Assembly (NCBI GenBank): GCA_007128315.1
Contig: SKXQ01000054.1
Location: forward strand, 1 to 64,000
Direction: 5' to 3'
DNA from: Spirochaetaceae bacterium
GTDB taxonomy: Bacteria; Spirochaetota; Spirochaetia; DSM-27196; SKKC01
Length of the DNA stretch: 64,000 nucleotides
Made by a program: the position numbers and the translations under genes. Below are positions 36,960-46,004 of the stretch, piece after piece; position 1 is the first letter of the stretch, and each line of letters begins with the position of its first letter. A model generated the notes under the pieces. It was not told the DNA's origin and searched no databases. It worked only from the letters and a program-made list of their open reading frames with translations.

Positions 36960-37767
36960 TAACGGCTACACGGCATTGCTTCGTGCCGACCATCTGACGG
37001 TACGCTACCCTGCTCGAAAGGCACGTCCAGGGCGGCCATCCCGGCCATCTGTCGATGCGGTGCGGGACGTTTCCCTCGCAGTCGACGCAGGTGAGATTCT
37101 CGGCGTCGTCGGCGAATCAGGCAGTGGTAAGTCGAGCCTGCTTCGATGCCTCATGCTCCTGGAACGACCGACGGCAGGCTCGATACGCTACCACGGACAG
37201 GAACTTACCGAACTCACACCCGTCGAGCTGTCCGAAACCCGTCAGGGTATGCAGATCGTCTTTCAGAACCCGTCCGCCTCGCTGAACCCGGATATGAGCG
37301 TGTTGCAGATTGTCTCGGAACCACTGCAGCAGCTCCGGGTCGGGTCTCCACGCGAACGCAGCGGGCTTGCACTTGAGGCACTCGAGAAGGTCGGTATTTC
37401 CGCGTCGGAGGCACACGACCGACCCGGGCATTTCTCCGGCGGGCAGAAACAGCGCATCGCTATCGCCAGGGCCATCGTCGTTAAGCCGGATATTCTCTTC
37501 GCCGACGAGGCGGTCAGCGCACTCGATGTCACCGTTGCCGCCCGCGTTATGGACCTGCTGCGCGCACTGCGCGACCGTATGGGATTTTCCATGGTTTTCG
37601 TCGCACACGACCTCGCCGTGGTTGCCGCGCTTTGCGACCGTATCGCGGTCATGAAAGACGGAGGCCTTCAGGAAACAGGAAAGACTGCTGATATTCTTTG
37701 CCGGCCGCAGGCGGAGTACACCAGAAGACTGCTTGAAGCGGCACGACACACGGAGTTGCGCCGTTGA
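36949..37767 (+). CDS. Oligopeptide-type ABC transporter ATPase (OppF-like)
   Basis: A 272-residue second ATPase. Walker A GESGSGKSS, Q-loop FQNPSASLNPDMSV, signature FSGGQKQRIA, Walker B ILFADEAVSALDV (Ala replaces the usual Pro of DEP) and HDLAVV are present. GGGAG precedes the ATG at 36949. Its stop overlaps the permease TTG start as TTGA. The two ATPases should pair as a heterodimer under the fused permease. Confidence 0.9.
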   Translation: MQTDNGYTALLRADHLTVRYPARKARPGRPSRPSVDAVRDVSLAVDAGEILGVVGESGSGKSSLLRCLMLLERPTAGSIRYHGQELTELTPVELSETRQGMQIVFQNPSASLNPDMSVLQIVSEPLQQLRVGSPRERSGLALEALEKVGISASEAHDRPGHFSGGQKQRIAIARAIVVKPDILFADEAVSALDVTVAARVMDLLRALRDRMGFSMVFVAHDLAVVAALCDRIAVMKDGGLQETGKTADILCRPQAEYTRRLLEAARHTELRR

Positions 37768-39794
37768 ACAAACCTCATCCGTCTGCCGCAACCCTGAGGC
37801 GTATACGCGCCGGATTTCACTTTCTGCTTTCAGGCAGTTCACGTCTTCTGATATTCCTCTCGGTTACCTTCCTCGTCGGGGAAATCGTGCTTCGCACAGA
37901 ACCCCTTCGCTACCATGTTCTCTACGAATATCTGCTTTATCTCGGCCGACTCCTCCGTTTCGACCTCGGCGCGAACCGGGATGGCGTACAGATCCTGTTT
38001 TACCTGCAGCCGGCCCTCCGGAATTCCCTCAGGCTCTTTCTTGTACCTATGGTCGTGTCGCTCGGACTCGCCTACTACATAGGCAGCAGGACGTACATCC
38101 GGCGATCGGGAGTCATCGCGGGCGCTGTTCGTCGCGTTGCCAACTTCGCCTCAGCTGTGCCCGTGTACTGGCTGGCACTGCTTTTTTTCGTCGTTGCCGT
38201 TGAGACCGGCTGGTTCCCGGTCGGAAATGTGAGCGCCCCCGGGGCCGACCGCCTGCCTCGTGTGGCCCGGTCGCTGAATTATCTGCATCACCTCGCGCTC
38301 CCATGGGCGAGTCTGATGCTTTATCCTGTCATGGTACTCTCGGATCGCATACAGACCCGACTGCGCTCGGTGAGCTCACAAAACTTCGTCAAGGCGCTCG
38401 AAAGCCGCGGATACCGGCGGTCGACCATCGTGCACCGACACCTCTACCCTGTGGTCCTGTCGGATCTGCTGCACGGTTTCGCCGCGCTCGTTCCCATGCT
38501 GATCACCTACCTGGTTCTGGTGGAACGGGTTTTCAACTATCCGGGACTGGGACTCATGACCATAGGCCAGTTTCAGGGCATCGCACCGGTTCCCGATACA
38601 AGCGTCTCGCAGGCGGGACTGACGTATCTCGGTATTCTGGCCATACTCTTGCAGACCCTTGCGCGCGGCCTCGCAGCCATGATACTGCCGCAAACGACGC
38701 ATGATACCGGCGACGGCCGGACGAAGGTCTGGCGGCGAATCGTCCTTCCTGCAATCGGGGTAAGCGCGCTCCTCGCGCCGGCTCTTGCAGCAGCGATCCC
38801 ATGGCCGACCATGCAGGCGCAGGGCGCCGGTATGATACCTGTCCGCCTCCTGCTGCTTCTGCTGTCCGGTACCACATTCGTTTCTGCGTTGCAGCGGGTC
38901 CGGGCGGCATCTTCGGCCCCACGCCTGTTTCGTGGATCCCCGCAGCAGCGGAACCGTCTGTGGATACCCGTGCCTGATCCCGCCTGGATCGGACGCGTTA
39001 TCCGCACCCATGGCCGGCAGATTCTCGGCATCGCGCTCCTCGTCGCAGCATTTGCCCTGCTTCTCGGCGCCGGCTTCATGATCGAGACCCCTCCAAGAAG
39101 CTTCGCGAACCCGATCATGGCCGAACGCGCCACGGGGATACCCTGGCCAGTCGCCTATACGCAGCGGGCCATTGTGGCGTCGCGATTCATGCTCATACCA
39201 CTCGCGGCTGCACTGGCTGCCGTCGTCGCAGGAACCCTCGCGGGCAGCATCGCTGGTTACCACGGGCTTCAAAGCGCCGATGGAATCGCCGATATCATCG
39301 AAACCTTTCCCTCGGTTACCGTCCTCGTCATGATGAGCGCCGCTACCGACCGCTCGATCATGGGACTCCTTGTCACCCTGGCGCTCATCGGAGGCGCGCG
39401 GATGTACCGGAGAATCCGATTCGAAGTCGAACAGATCCGGGAACGCGATTACATACGGTACAGCACGCTCCTGGGAAGCCCTGCCGCGACGGTCATGTTC
39501 CGACACGTTCTCCGGAATACGGCTCCACTGATCGCTCAGGCAGGCGTGCTGGTTGCCGTGGACCTGCTGATCCTCGAAGCGAATATGAGCTTCCTCGGCA
39601 ATTTCTACAGTCTTCCCTTCGAATGGGAGTCGTTCATTCCCGTACGCGGATGGGGTCTTATGCTCAACGAGACGCGCTCGCTCATGATTCGAGGTGACAT
39701 GGCCCCTGCCTTGATACCGGCCGCGTTCCTTTCGGTCGCAGTTATCATCGGACGGGCCCTCGCGGGCGCTGTACGAGGGAGACCACAGTCATGA
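37764..39794 (+). CDS. Fused OppB-OppC ABC permease
   Basis: A 676-residue membrane protein that joins both permease subunits of a peptide-type ABC importer. The N half (about 1-310) is OppB-like, with its ATPase-contact loop around ALESRGYRRSTIVHRHLYP. The C half (about 420-676) is OppC-like, with the loop around LLGSPAATVMFRHVLRN. A linker with two extra hydrophobic segments (LPAIGVSALLAPALAAAIP and MIPVRLLLLLLSGTTFV) connects them. Normally these are two genes. It starts at TTG, overlapping the oppF stop, and overlaps the next gene by ATGA. No frame disruption is seen. Confidence 0.85.
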   Translation: MNKPHPSAATLRRIRAGFHFLLSGSSRLLIFLSVTFLVGEIVLRTEPLRYHVLYEYLLYLGRLLRFDLGANRDGVQILFYLQPALRNSLRLFLVPMVVSLGLAYYIGSRTYIRRSGVIAGAVRRVANFASAVPVYWLALLFFVVAVETGWFPVGNVSAPGADRLPRVARSLNYLHHLALPWASLMLYPVMVLSDRIQTRLRSVSSQNFVKALESRGYRRSTIVHRHLYPVVLSDLLHGFAALVPMLITYLVLVERVFNYPGLGLMTIGQFQGIAPVPDTSVSQAGLTYLGILAILLQTLARGLAAMILPQTTHDTGDGRTKVWRRIVLPAIGVSALLAPALAAAIPWPTMQAQGAGMIPVRLLLLLLSGTTFVSALQRVRAASSAPRLFRGSPQQRNRLWIPVPDPAWIGRVIRTHGRQILGIALLVAAFALLLGAGFMIETPPRSFANPIMAERATGIPWPVAYTQRAIVASRFMLIPLAAALAAVVAGTLAGSIAGYHGLQSADGIADIIETFPSVTVLVMMSAATDRSIMGLLVTLALIGGARMYRRIRFEVEQIRERDYIRYSTLLGSPAATVMFRHVLRNTAPLIAQAGVLVAVDLLILEANMSFLGNFYSLPFEWESFIPVRGWGLMLNETRSLMIRGDMAPALIPAAFLSVAVIIGRALAGAVRGRPQS

Positions 39795-41533
39795 AGCACA
39801 GACGTGGAGTCGGGCGCCTTCTCCTGCTGACCTTCGTTCTGTTCGCGAGTTCGCGACTGACGGCAGAGGTGTTTGACTACGCTTCGACTGCGGGCAGATG
39901 GATGAGGATCCCTGAGACCGGTGCCGTCGTGCGTCTGGGAACGTACCGGGACGGGGACCGCACCGTACTCAGACAGGTGGTATTCGAGAATGAAACGCTG
40001 CACAGCGTTGACCTCGCGGACCTGTACATCGGCACCGCGCGAATCCGTCGGGCGATAGAAACCGGTGACATCGTGCTCCTGTACATCACCGACGGAGGAA
40101 ATCGACTCCCGAACGGTCTATACGCGGTTCCCCGGACGGAACTCCCTGAGAGGACCGGAGAGTCGGACGCAGACGCTTTGTGGCTCAGGGATCACCTGCT
40201 CACCGAAGCCGGACGGGTAGCCTCACACAGAGACTTTGACGCACTCCCGGGCGACCGGACCGGTTCGGAAGACCGGTATGTCGTGGCTCATCGCACACCG
40301 GGCGGATCGCAACTCGTCGTATACACTGCAGACGGACATGCGCGAAACGTCAAAGGAGTAGACGAAAACCGCCTTGCGGGCGATCTGCGCCTCGCCCGGG
40401 ACGAGCGCACTGATCGCCTCCTGATATCATTCAGGAGCCGCGGACAGACCGAGGAGGCAGGGCTTCACGTCGGACTTCTGCGATCAGATAACGGCACCTA
40501 CGTGTACGAGGAACTGACACAGCTCCCCGGTCGCTTTTTTTCGGTGTTTGGCTCGACCGCTGAGGGTCCTCGCGGTCCACTCGGCTACGGAACCACCTAC
40601 CGGGATGCGGGGCATGACCTTATCGTTCTGAACGACGGCAGTATCGCCATTGCCTACCAGTACATTACGCAGATTCTCAGCCCTCTGACGCGGCCGGCCG
40701 CCGGTCTGGTCGTATATCATCTGTCCTCTGATTCAGGCGAAGCGACCCGCATTACCGTCACCGAACCGCAGACCAGTCGCTTCGTGTTTTCGCCGCGTCT
40801 GTATCAAGCCGATGAACAAACGCTGTCTGTATACTGGATTGCCGAACAGCATCCCGAATTTATAAGTGATGTATTCAGGGCCGACATCGATCTCGCGACC
40901 ATGCGTACGGATCGCCCCGAAAACATCAGTGCGAACGCCCGTGTCGTCAGCGACCCTGCGGCTGCTGACCCCGGAGGCACTTCTGTGCTGTATCTTCAGC
41001 ACGAACCCCGGGCCGAAACCTCCCGGGTAATCGTCCGGAAGCCCGCCGTCCGCACGCCGGGAGACTGGTTCCGCGTTCCGGGAGACGGTGTTCCAGCAGA
41101 GAATCTTGCCGCCGCACTGCTCACCGTGCCGCTTGCCGCTCTGTATGGTATTGCATTGATGTTCACCCGCTCACTTCCGGCGCTCCTGCTCGTGTACGCT
41201 CTAACCGGTGCACTGTATCGCTTCAGCCCCGAGATCGTACGGCATGCAGGAGCCCGCATGATTCCTGTTCTAAGCTGCCTCTATTTTGCCGTTCACGGAA
41301 TTCCGCCGTTCAGTTTCACACCGTTCACGCACGGTGCTTCCCTGTTCGCTCTTGCAGCGGGTGCAGCGCTGTGCAGTGGCTATCTCGCACAGACCCGGAC
41401 ATTCCCACCCCGGGGATCGACGAGAAACGACATGATGCTGCCGATCGCGATTGGTGCGCTTGTGTTCAATACGGTTCTTGCCTACCCGCTTGTCGCCGAA
41501 ATGCTTGCGGGTCTTAACAGCTTCGTGTACTAG
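39791..41533 (+). CDS. Exported protein with beta-rich domain and C-terminal membrane helices
   Basis: A 580-residue protein with a signal peptide (RRGVGRLLLLTFVLFASS, cleavage near residue 25). About 420 residues of extracytoplasmic beta-rich sequence with sialidase-like or propeller-like strand spacing follow, then four or five hydrophobic helices at the C terminus (from about 440). I do not recognise the family. It overlaps the fused permease by ATGA, so it is coexpressed and may be a permease partner or ligand-sensing subunit. No typical peptide-binding lipoprotein is encoded nearby. It converges with cdd with a 4-base overlap. Confidence 0.7.
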   Translation: MKHRRGVGRLLLLTFVLFASSRLTAEVFDYASTAGRWMRIPETGAVVRLGTYRDGDRTVLRQVVFENETLHSVDLADLYIGTARIRRAIETGDIVLLYITDGGNRLPNGLYAVPRTELPERTGESDADALWLRDHLLTEAGRVASHRDFDALPGDRTGSEDRYVVAHRTPGGSQLVVYTADGHARNVKGVDENRLAGDLRLARDERTDRLLISFRSRGQTEEAGLHVGLLRSDNGTYVYEELTQLPGRFFSVFGSTAEGPRGPLGYGTTYRDAGHDLIVLNDGSIAIAYQYITQILSPLTRPAAGLVVYHLSSDSGEATRITVTEPQTSRFVFSPRLYQADEQTLSVYWIAEQHPEFISDVFRADIDLATMRTDRPENISANARVVSDPAAADPGGTSVLYLQHEPRAETSRVIVRKPAVRTPGDWFRVPGDGVPAENLAAALLTVPLAALYGIALMFTRSLPALLLVYALTGALYRFSPEIVRHAGARMIPVLSCLYFAVHGIPPFSFTPFTHGASLFALAAGAALCSGYLAQTRTFPPRGSTRNDMMLPIAIGALVFNTVLAYPLVAEMLAGLNSFVY

Positions 41534-41934
41534 AACTGGAAGGGGTGCGGCAGAAGATCGGCCATCGTGTAATAGTCTTTCACCTCAGAAAGATCGGCTA
41601 TGAGAATCCGCGTATCCGGCAACGTAAACTCCGAGAGCACCTGCAGGCAGACGGCACAGGGAACCGCGAGCGGATCGGCGTCGGTCACGACCAGCACGAA
41701 CTCAAGCTTCGTGTATCCGATATCTGCCAACATGGACATAACCGCACCGCGTTCGGCGCAGATCGTCGCTCCGTAGCTGGCGTTTTCAACATTGCAGCCG
41801 CCGTAGATCTTATCGCTGTCTACGGGCTTGATCGCCGCGCCAACCAGAAACCCCGAGTACGGGGCGTAGGCGTTCTCACGAGCCTGCCGAGCGATCTGCA
41901 GTGCCTTCTCCATGATCATCGTATCCTTACTCAT
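41530..41934 (-). CDS. cdd: Cytidine deaminase
   Basis: A 134-residue homotetrameric-type zinc deaminase converting cytidine and deoxycytidine to uridines. The zinc ligands and catalytic Glu are in CAE (59-61) and PCAVC (92-96); the substrate segment YSGFLVGAA is present. A run of six G residues about 9 bases before the ATG can serve as ribosome site. Confidence 0.95.
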   Translation of the reverse strand: MSKDTMIMEKALQIARQARENAYAPYSGFLVGAAIKPVDSDKIYGGCNVENASYGATICAERGAVMSMLADIGYTKLEFVLVVTDADPLAVPCAVCLQVLSEFTLPDTRILIADLSEVKDYYTMADLLPHPFQF

Positions 41935-41978
41935 CGGCTGCGTCCCCCCGCTGATACGGTAGTACGAAGCGTCACCAC

Positions 41979-42007
41979 GTGCAAGATCGAAGATCTTCGC
42001 CTATACT
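41979..42007 (+). promoter_or_regulatory. Promoter of EIIA-cyclase gene with palindromic spacer
   Basis: GTGCAA (41979-41984), 17 bases, TATACT (42002-42007). The spacer holds a perfect 12-bp palindrome, CGAAGATCTTCG (41988-41999). The leader of about 15-20 bases has GGAGG before the ATG. Confidence 0.5.
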
Positions 42008-42028
42008 GAAAAAAACACGCGGAGGCAC

Positions 42029-43357
42029 ATGAACACCAAGACGTTTTTCTCGGCTGACAGGGTGGTCTTCCTCAGATCACAAAACAAGAGGGACGCGATC
42101 GAGACCCTGGTGCGTACGGCCTGCGATTCGGCCGACATACGGAACCCGAAACTTGTCGCTGATCTGGTGCTGGCGCGTGAAGAAGAAATTTCGACGAAGG
42201 TGTCCGAAGGTGTAGCAATTCCACACGCGAAGTTACCCGACTCCGACCGGACGGTCGGCTGCATCGGCATTTCCGCTGAAGGCGTTCCCTACGATGGCGG
42301 ATCGGTTCACGTCATTGTGCTGATGCTCTGGGCACACACCACAAACCTCCTGGTCCTGAGCGATCTGGGCCGCCTGCTCCGACGATCCGATCTCTACGAA
42401 GCGCTGAAACGGTCCCGTACTGCCGAACAGGTTCTGAAAGTTCTGTCGAATCCTCCAACACGTGTAGAAAAGGAACCCGAGCGAAACAGGACGGCATCTA
42501 CGACCTTCCTGCACGCGCTCAGACTCGCGGAGTCCATAGGCCTTGAGTCCGTCCTGCTTTTTCCCGACGCGATGGGGTCGGTCTATTTCTTCAAGTCTGA
42601 ACCCGGCCTGCAGGATGCCCGCTCGTCGTTTCGCGGCCGGGTACTCCTTCTGACAAACGACCCTGAGGCATACACGTCCGATGGAATTGTTGACGAAATC
42701 ATCGACATGCCCGTGAAATCAGTCAGTGAGCACAACCTCACTACTACATCGCTCCTGTTTCTTCTCAGTCGGGGCATTCTGGAAAAGACCGAGCGCGTCC
42801 TTACGGTGTTCGGCGAGCCTTCAAGCGGAGCGCTGGATACCATACGACTTACGAACCTGAAACGCGAGTTCGGCCCCCTGTTCCGGCTTCCCAGCGGCGG
42901 CGTCGGCGGTGACATTGACGATCTGGTGTTCGCACGGGTCCTGCAACTGGCAACGGAACTCGCCCAGGAAGGCAGGGAGGGGAAGCCCGCGGGTACGATT
43001 TTTGTCCTTGGTGATTACGAGAACGTCAAGGGCTACTGTCACCAGCTGCTGGTAAATCCCTTTCGCGGTCTTGAAGAATCAGACCGGAACGTTCTCGACC
43101 CGAGCCTTGAGGAAACGGTGAAGGAGTTCTCGCGCATCGACGGGGCGTTTCTGATCGGCGGAGACGGTGTGATACAGAGCGCGGGCACCTATCTGCGCGC
43201 TGATGTGGAAGTCCAGGATCTGCCGCAGGGGCTCGGTGCCCGGCACACCGCAGCAGCAGCCATTACTGCCGTCAGCGCGTCTGTTTCCATAGCGATAAGC
43301 GAGTCGACGAAGCGGATCTCCGTCTTTCGCCAGGGACGGCGCGTTATGAGCGCCTGA
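42029..43357 (+). CDS. PTS EIIA(Ntr)-like domain fused to a DisA_N diadenylate cyclase
   Basis: A 442-residue fusion. Residues 1-150 form a PTS EIIA type-2 domain with the phospho-accepting His near residue 65 in GVAIPHAKL. Residues 160-300 resemble the alpha/beta N-terminal domain of archaeal-type DacZ cyclases. Residues 310-442 are a DisA_N domain: GTIFVLGD, NPFRGLEE, the catalytic Asp in IDGAFLIGGDG near residue 370, and GLGARHTAAAAIT near 405 (RHT in place of RHR of DisA). It should make cyclic di-AMP from two ATP, perhaps under control of PTS phosphorylation. There is no membrane segment. Fold assignment of the two end domains is strong; activity is inferred. Confidence 0.8.
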   Translation: MNTKTFFSADRVVFLRSQNKRDAIETLVRTACDSADIRNPKLVADLVLAREEEISTKVSEGVAIPHAKLPDSDRTVGCIGISAEGVPYDGGSVHVIVLMLWAHTTNLLVLSDLGRLLRRSDLYEALKRSRTAEQVLKVLSNPPTRVEKEPERNRTASTTFLHALRLAESIGLESVLLFPDAMGSVYFFKSEPGLQDARSSFRGRVLLLTNDPEAYTSDGIVDEIIDMPVKSVSEHNLTTTSLLFLLSRGILEKTERVLTVFGEPSSGALDTIRLTNLKREFGPLFRLPSGGVGGDIDDLVFARVLQLATELAQEGREGKPAGTIFVLGDYENVKGYCHQLLVNPFRGLEESDRNVLDPSLEETVKEFSRIDGAFLIGGDGVIQSAGTYLRADVEVQDLPQGLGARHTAAAAITAVSASVSIAISESTKRISVFRQGRRVMSA

Positions 43358-43366
43358 TTCCGTCGA

Positions 43367-45637
43367 CTACGGCCCCGCGGCAGGAGGAGCCGCATAGAGC
43401 GCGATAGCCTCGGCACGCGCCGAAGCGCGCGCGCTTCGCAGGTCGTCGGCGCTGCCGCGAAGTGAAGATACACCGTCAGGTTCCGACAAGGGCTGTGTTC
43501 CGTCATTCACGCGCATGACTGCGCCGGGATTGCGGTCGAGAAAACCCTTGACGTCATCAAAGGCTATGGAAAAAACCGAAACTTTCGTTTCACTCGTTAC
43601 CCTGACCGTGCTCGGCTGTTGACGGTGCAGCTCGCCCATGTTCCCGGCAAGCATACCGCGCTGCAGCGTGTTCGTTTTTCCGCCTTCTTCTGCGACCAGG
43701 AGACGTCCGTCCCGCACCAGAAAGACTTCCTGCACGGCTGCCCCGTATTCAACGAGGACCTCTGAAGCACCGTATTCGCGCGGCTGCAGCACCGACTCGA
43801 GCCACATCCGCTGGTAGTCGGTCAGGTGAACGAAGGGCAGCCCCTCGGCCAGCAGGTTCCAGGTCTCTTCGCTGCGGTTGCGAATCAGACGTCTCAGCAC
43901 TGTTTCGAACTCGGTTCCGGCGATGAAGTTCAGGAATCGCGAACGTTCTATGGACAGAATTTCGACTTCAGACTCGGCAATAACGTCGGCTGTGCGGTCG
44001 CTGTCGGTCATGAGAGCAACCTCGCCGAAGTAGTCATACGCACCAAGCGCTTTGCCACGCACGAGGTTGTCTACGAGGACCGCCGCGTTGCCGTTCATGA
44101 TGATATAAAAGTAGTTCCCCCGGGTTCCCTTGCGGATAATGTGCTCCCCGGCACGAAAGGTCTGCCGTTCGACAATGCCAAAGAACTGCTGCACTTTAGG
44201 TACGCTCATATCCCTGGCAAAATCGAGCTGCTTCAAGACGTCGAGAACCCGGTAGGCTTCTTCGTACGGCGGCGGAGCCGTGTCGAGATACCTGGTGTTC
44301 TCTATGCCGAAAGAAGCCCGACTCAACAGCGAATCGCCCGGAAAGTCCTTCTCTGCGATGTGAAAGCAGGTGATCCTGCGCTGTACGTCTTCAGGGAGAT
44401 TCGCCAGATAGGTAACCGGAGTGTGCAGCGGCGCTATACCCGCTTCGTGGTAGATCACATCTGCATCCCAGGGAAAGCTTTTCAGCTGCTCGTATCGCCG
44501 CTGATCAATCGTCCCGCCGGCAAGCATCGATTCATGGATGTCGGGGTCATTCTGGTGGTCGCTCGAGTATACGAAGCTCTTGTCCTGAAACGTGAGCCGA
44601 AAAGCCATGGTCGGAATCGAATGGACCGAGTAATAGACCGCGAACTCTCCCCCATGCACGTAGAAGCTCTGGTCTATATACACAGGGTGAAAATCAAAGA
44701 GGGACCTCAGAAAATCCGGGTGTTCGCCCGAGAAGGATGCATACTTTCGCAGAAAGCTCTGCATGATTGTTGGCGTTGTATACACGGTCACACGACCTTC
44801 CTGAAGAATTTTCTGAAAGGTTCCCGCGTCGTGGTCTGCATGGCAGTGCGTCAGGATGATGGAGTCTATGAACTTGGGGTTTACGTTCGACTGAAGCAGC
44901 CACTCGGTGCAGTTGACGGGGGGATCGACCATGATGCCGCTGTGGTTGAGCCAGATAATGAAACCGGACGTGTTATCATGCGGGTCAAAGCCGTGACTCG
45001 GTCCGAGGCATGTTACCCCGAAGCGCGGGGGCACAAAGGGAGTCGACAGTCGCTCACCGATATCATACTGCGGTGTGTAGGAGACCGCTGCCGGTACAGA
45101 GACCGCCTCGAGCCCGTCCCAACTGAACTGGAAGCTGTCGGGCGTACTGCGAATATGCACGCCGTCGATCTCGACTACATCATCCTTGAAGCAGACAATA
45201 TCAAACAGATCCTCCAGGGCCAGCGCCCCCCGGAAAAACGAGAGCTCACGGCTGATATCAGGAACCCAGGAATCGGGGTCATCCGAGAAGAGGTCCTGTC
45301 GCAGATCGAGCTTCCCGGGTCCGAATACCGACTCCCGAATCGCAACCGAAAGCCGCGCACCCTGTTCTTCGGTGCAGCATATCGTAACCTTCTGTTTGCG
45401 TATAAAAAAATTAAAGTAGATCGGAAACTCCATGTCACCGACGTTGATGCCCTTCTGCCAGTGAAACAGATCATGCGGGAGCACGAAGATTCTCGGGACC
45501 GACTCCGGCGTCACCAGAGTATCCTTGATCGTCTCCGGCGGAGCTCCCACCTGTATACCCCCGATTGGCGTCCGGACGATACGACCGCCACGCGGCAGTT
45601 CTACGACGGTCCCGACCTGTATTTCTGATTCCTTCAT
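43367..45637 (-). CDS. Metallo-beta-lactamase-fold hydrolase with two cyclic-nucleotide-binding domains
   Basis: A 756-residue soluble protein. After an N-terminal region of about 200 residues comes a metallo-beta-lactamase fold with the metal motif THCHADHD near residue 266, and further ligands in YSVHSIP, SSDHQND and HEAG. Two CRP-type cyclic-nucleotide-binding domains follow (about 500-610 and 620-735); the first has the phosphate-cassette-like segment YFGEVALMTDSDRTADV. A likely reading is a phosphodiesterase or hydrolase whose activity is tuned by cyclic nucleotide. The tail is rich in Ala, Arg and Ser. It converges with the cyclase-fusion gene after 9 bases. Confidence 0.8.
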   Translation of the reverse strand: MKESEIQVGTVVELPRGGRIVRTPIGGIQVGAPPETIKDTLVTPESVPRIFVLPHDLFHWQKGINVGDMEFPIYFNFFIRKQKVTICCTEEQGARLSVAIRESVFGPGKLDLRQDLFSDDPDSWVPDISRELSFFRGALALEDLFDIVCFKDDVVEIDGVHIRSTPDSFQFSWDGLEAVSVPAAVSYTPQYDIGERLSTPFVPPRFGVTCLGPSHGFDPHDNTSGFIIWLNHSGIMVDPPVNCTEWLLQSNVNPKFIDSIILTHCHADHDAGTFQKILQEGRVTVYTTPTIMQSFLRKYASFSGEHPDFLRSLFDFHPVYIDQSFYVHGGEFAVYYSVHSIPTMAFRLTFQDKSFVYSSDHQNDPDIHESMLAGGTIDQRRYEQLKSFPWDADVIYHEAGIAPLHTPVTYLANLPEDVQRRITCFHIAEKDFPGDSLLSRASFGIENTRYLDTAPPPYEEAYRVLDVLKQLDFARDMSVPKVQQFFGIVERQTFRAGEHIIRKGTRGNYFYIIMNGNAAVLVDNLVRGKALGAYDYFGEVALMTDSDRTADVIAESEVEILSIERSRFLNFIAGTEFETVLRRLIRNRSEETWNLLAEGLPFVHLTDYQRMWLESVLQPREYGASEVLVEYGAAVQEVFLVRDGRLLVAEEGGKTNTLQRGMLAGNMGELHRQQPSTVRVTSETKVSVFSIAFDDVKGFLDRNPGAVMRVNDGTQPLSEPDGVSSLRGSADDLRSARASARAEAIALYAAPPAAGP

Positions 45638-45736
45638 TTCTCCCCCGCACCACTCCGAATGGTTTTTGCAGTGTACTCGCGCTCCGGGTACGCTGCAATC
45701 TATTCTATGTACTACACATCCGACGTGATTTCACGG

Positions 45737-45765
45737 TTGACGGCTCACGGGAGCGGGTATAGCAT
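45737..45765 (+). promoter_or_regulatory. Promoter of orphan RNA
   Basis: TTGACG (45737-45742), 17 bases, TAGCAT (45760-45765). Both hexamers and the spacing are identical to those of the hom promoter at 61986-62014. Predicted start near 45772. Confidence 0.6.
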
Positions 45766-45813
45766 CATGGTAGATGGGGTGTTAATCCTCCATGACAAAC
45801 GGAGGCGTGAACT

Positions 45814-45858
45814 ATGAAGAGTGAATGCGTTCCGCCGGACAGGGAAGGCCGGTCATAA
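45814..45858 (+). CDS. Possible 14-residue peptide in the orphan RNA
   Basis: ATG with GGAGG 8 bases upstream encodes MKSECVPPDREGRS followed by TAA. The GGAGG is the right arm of a CCTCC-N9-GGAGG hairpin, so access by ribosomes would depend on melting this stem. It could be a leader peptide or a chance frame in a structured RNA. Confidence 0.3.
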   Translation: MKSECVPPDREGRS

Positions 45859-46004
45859 TCCCGGCACCAGACAGAGATCGCAATCGTGCGATTCACTATC
45901 CCACCCGTGGCGCCGATCGGCGCACACGAACAGGCGGTCGAGGCGACTGAAGCAGCAAACAGTCGTAGCGGGTATACCCCGAAAAATAATGGAAAGACCG
46001 CGTC

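Noticed and set aside
43826-45628. A 600-codon open frame antisense to the lactamase-fold/cyclic-nucleotide gene
   Set aside because: The minus-strand product has clear domains; the antisense translation has no fold-like pattern and is rich in residues expected from reversed codons.
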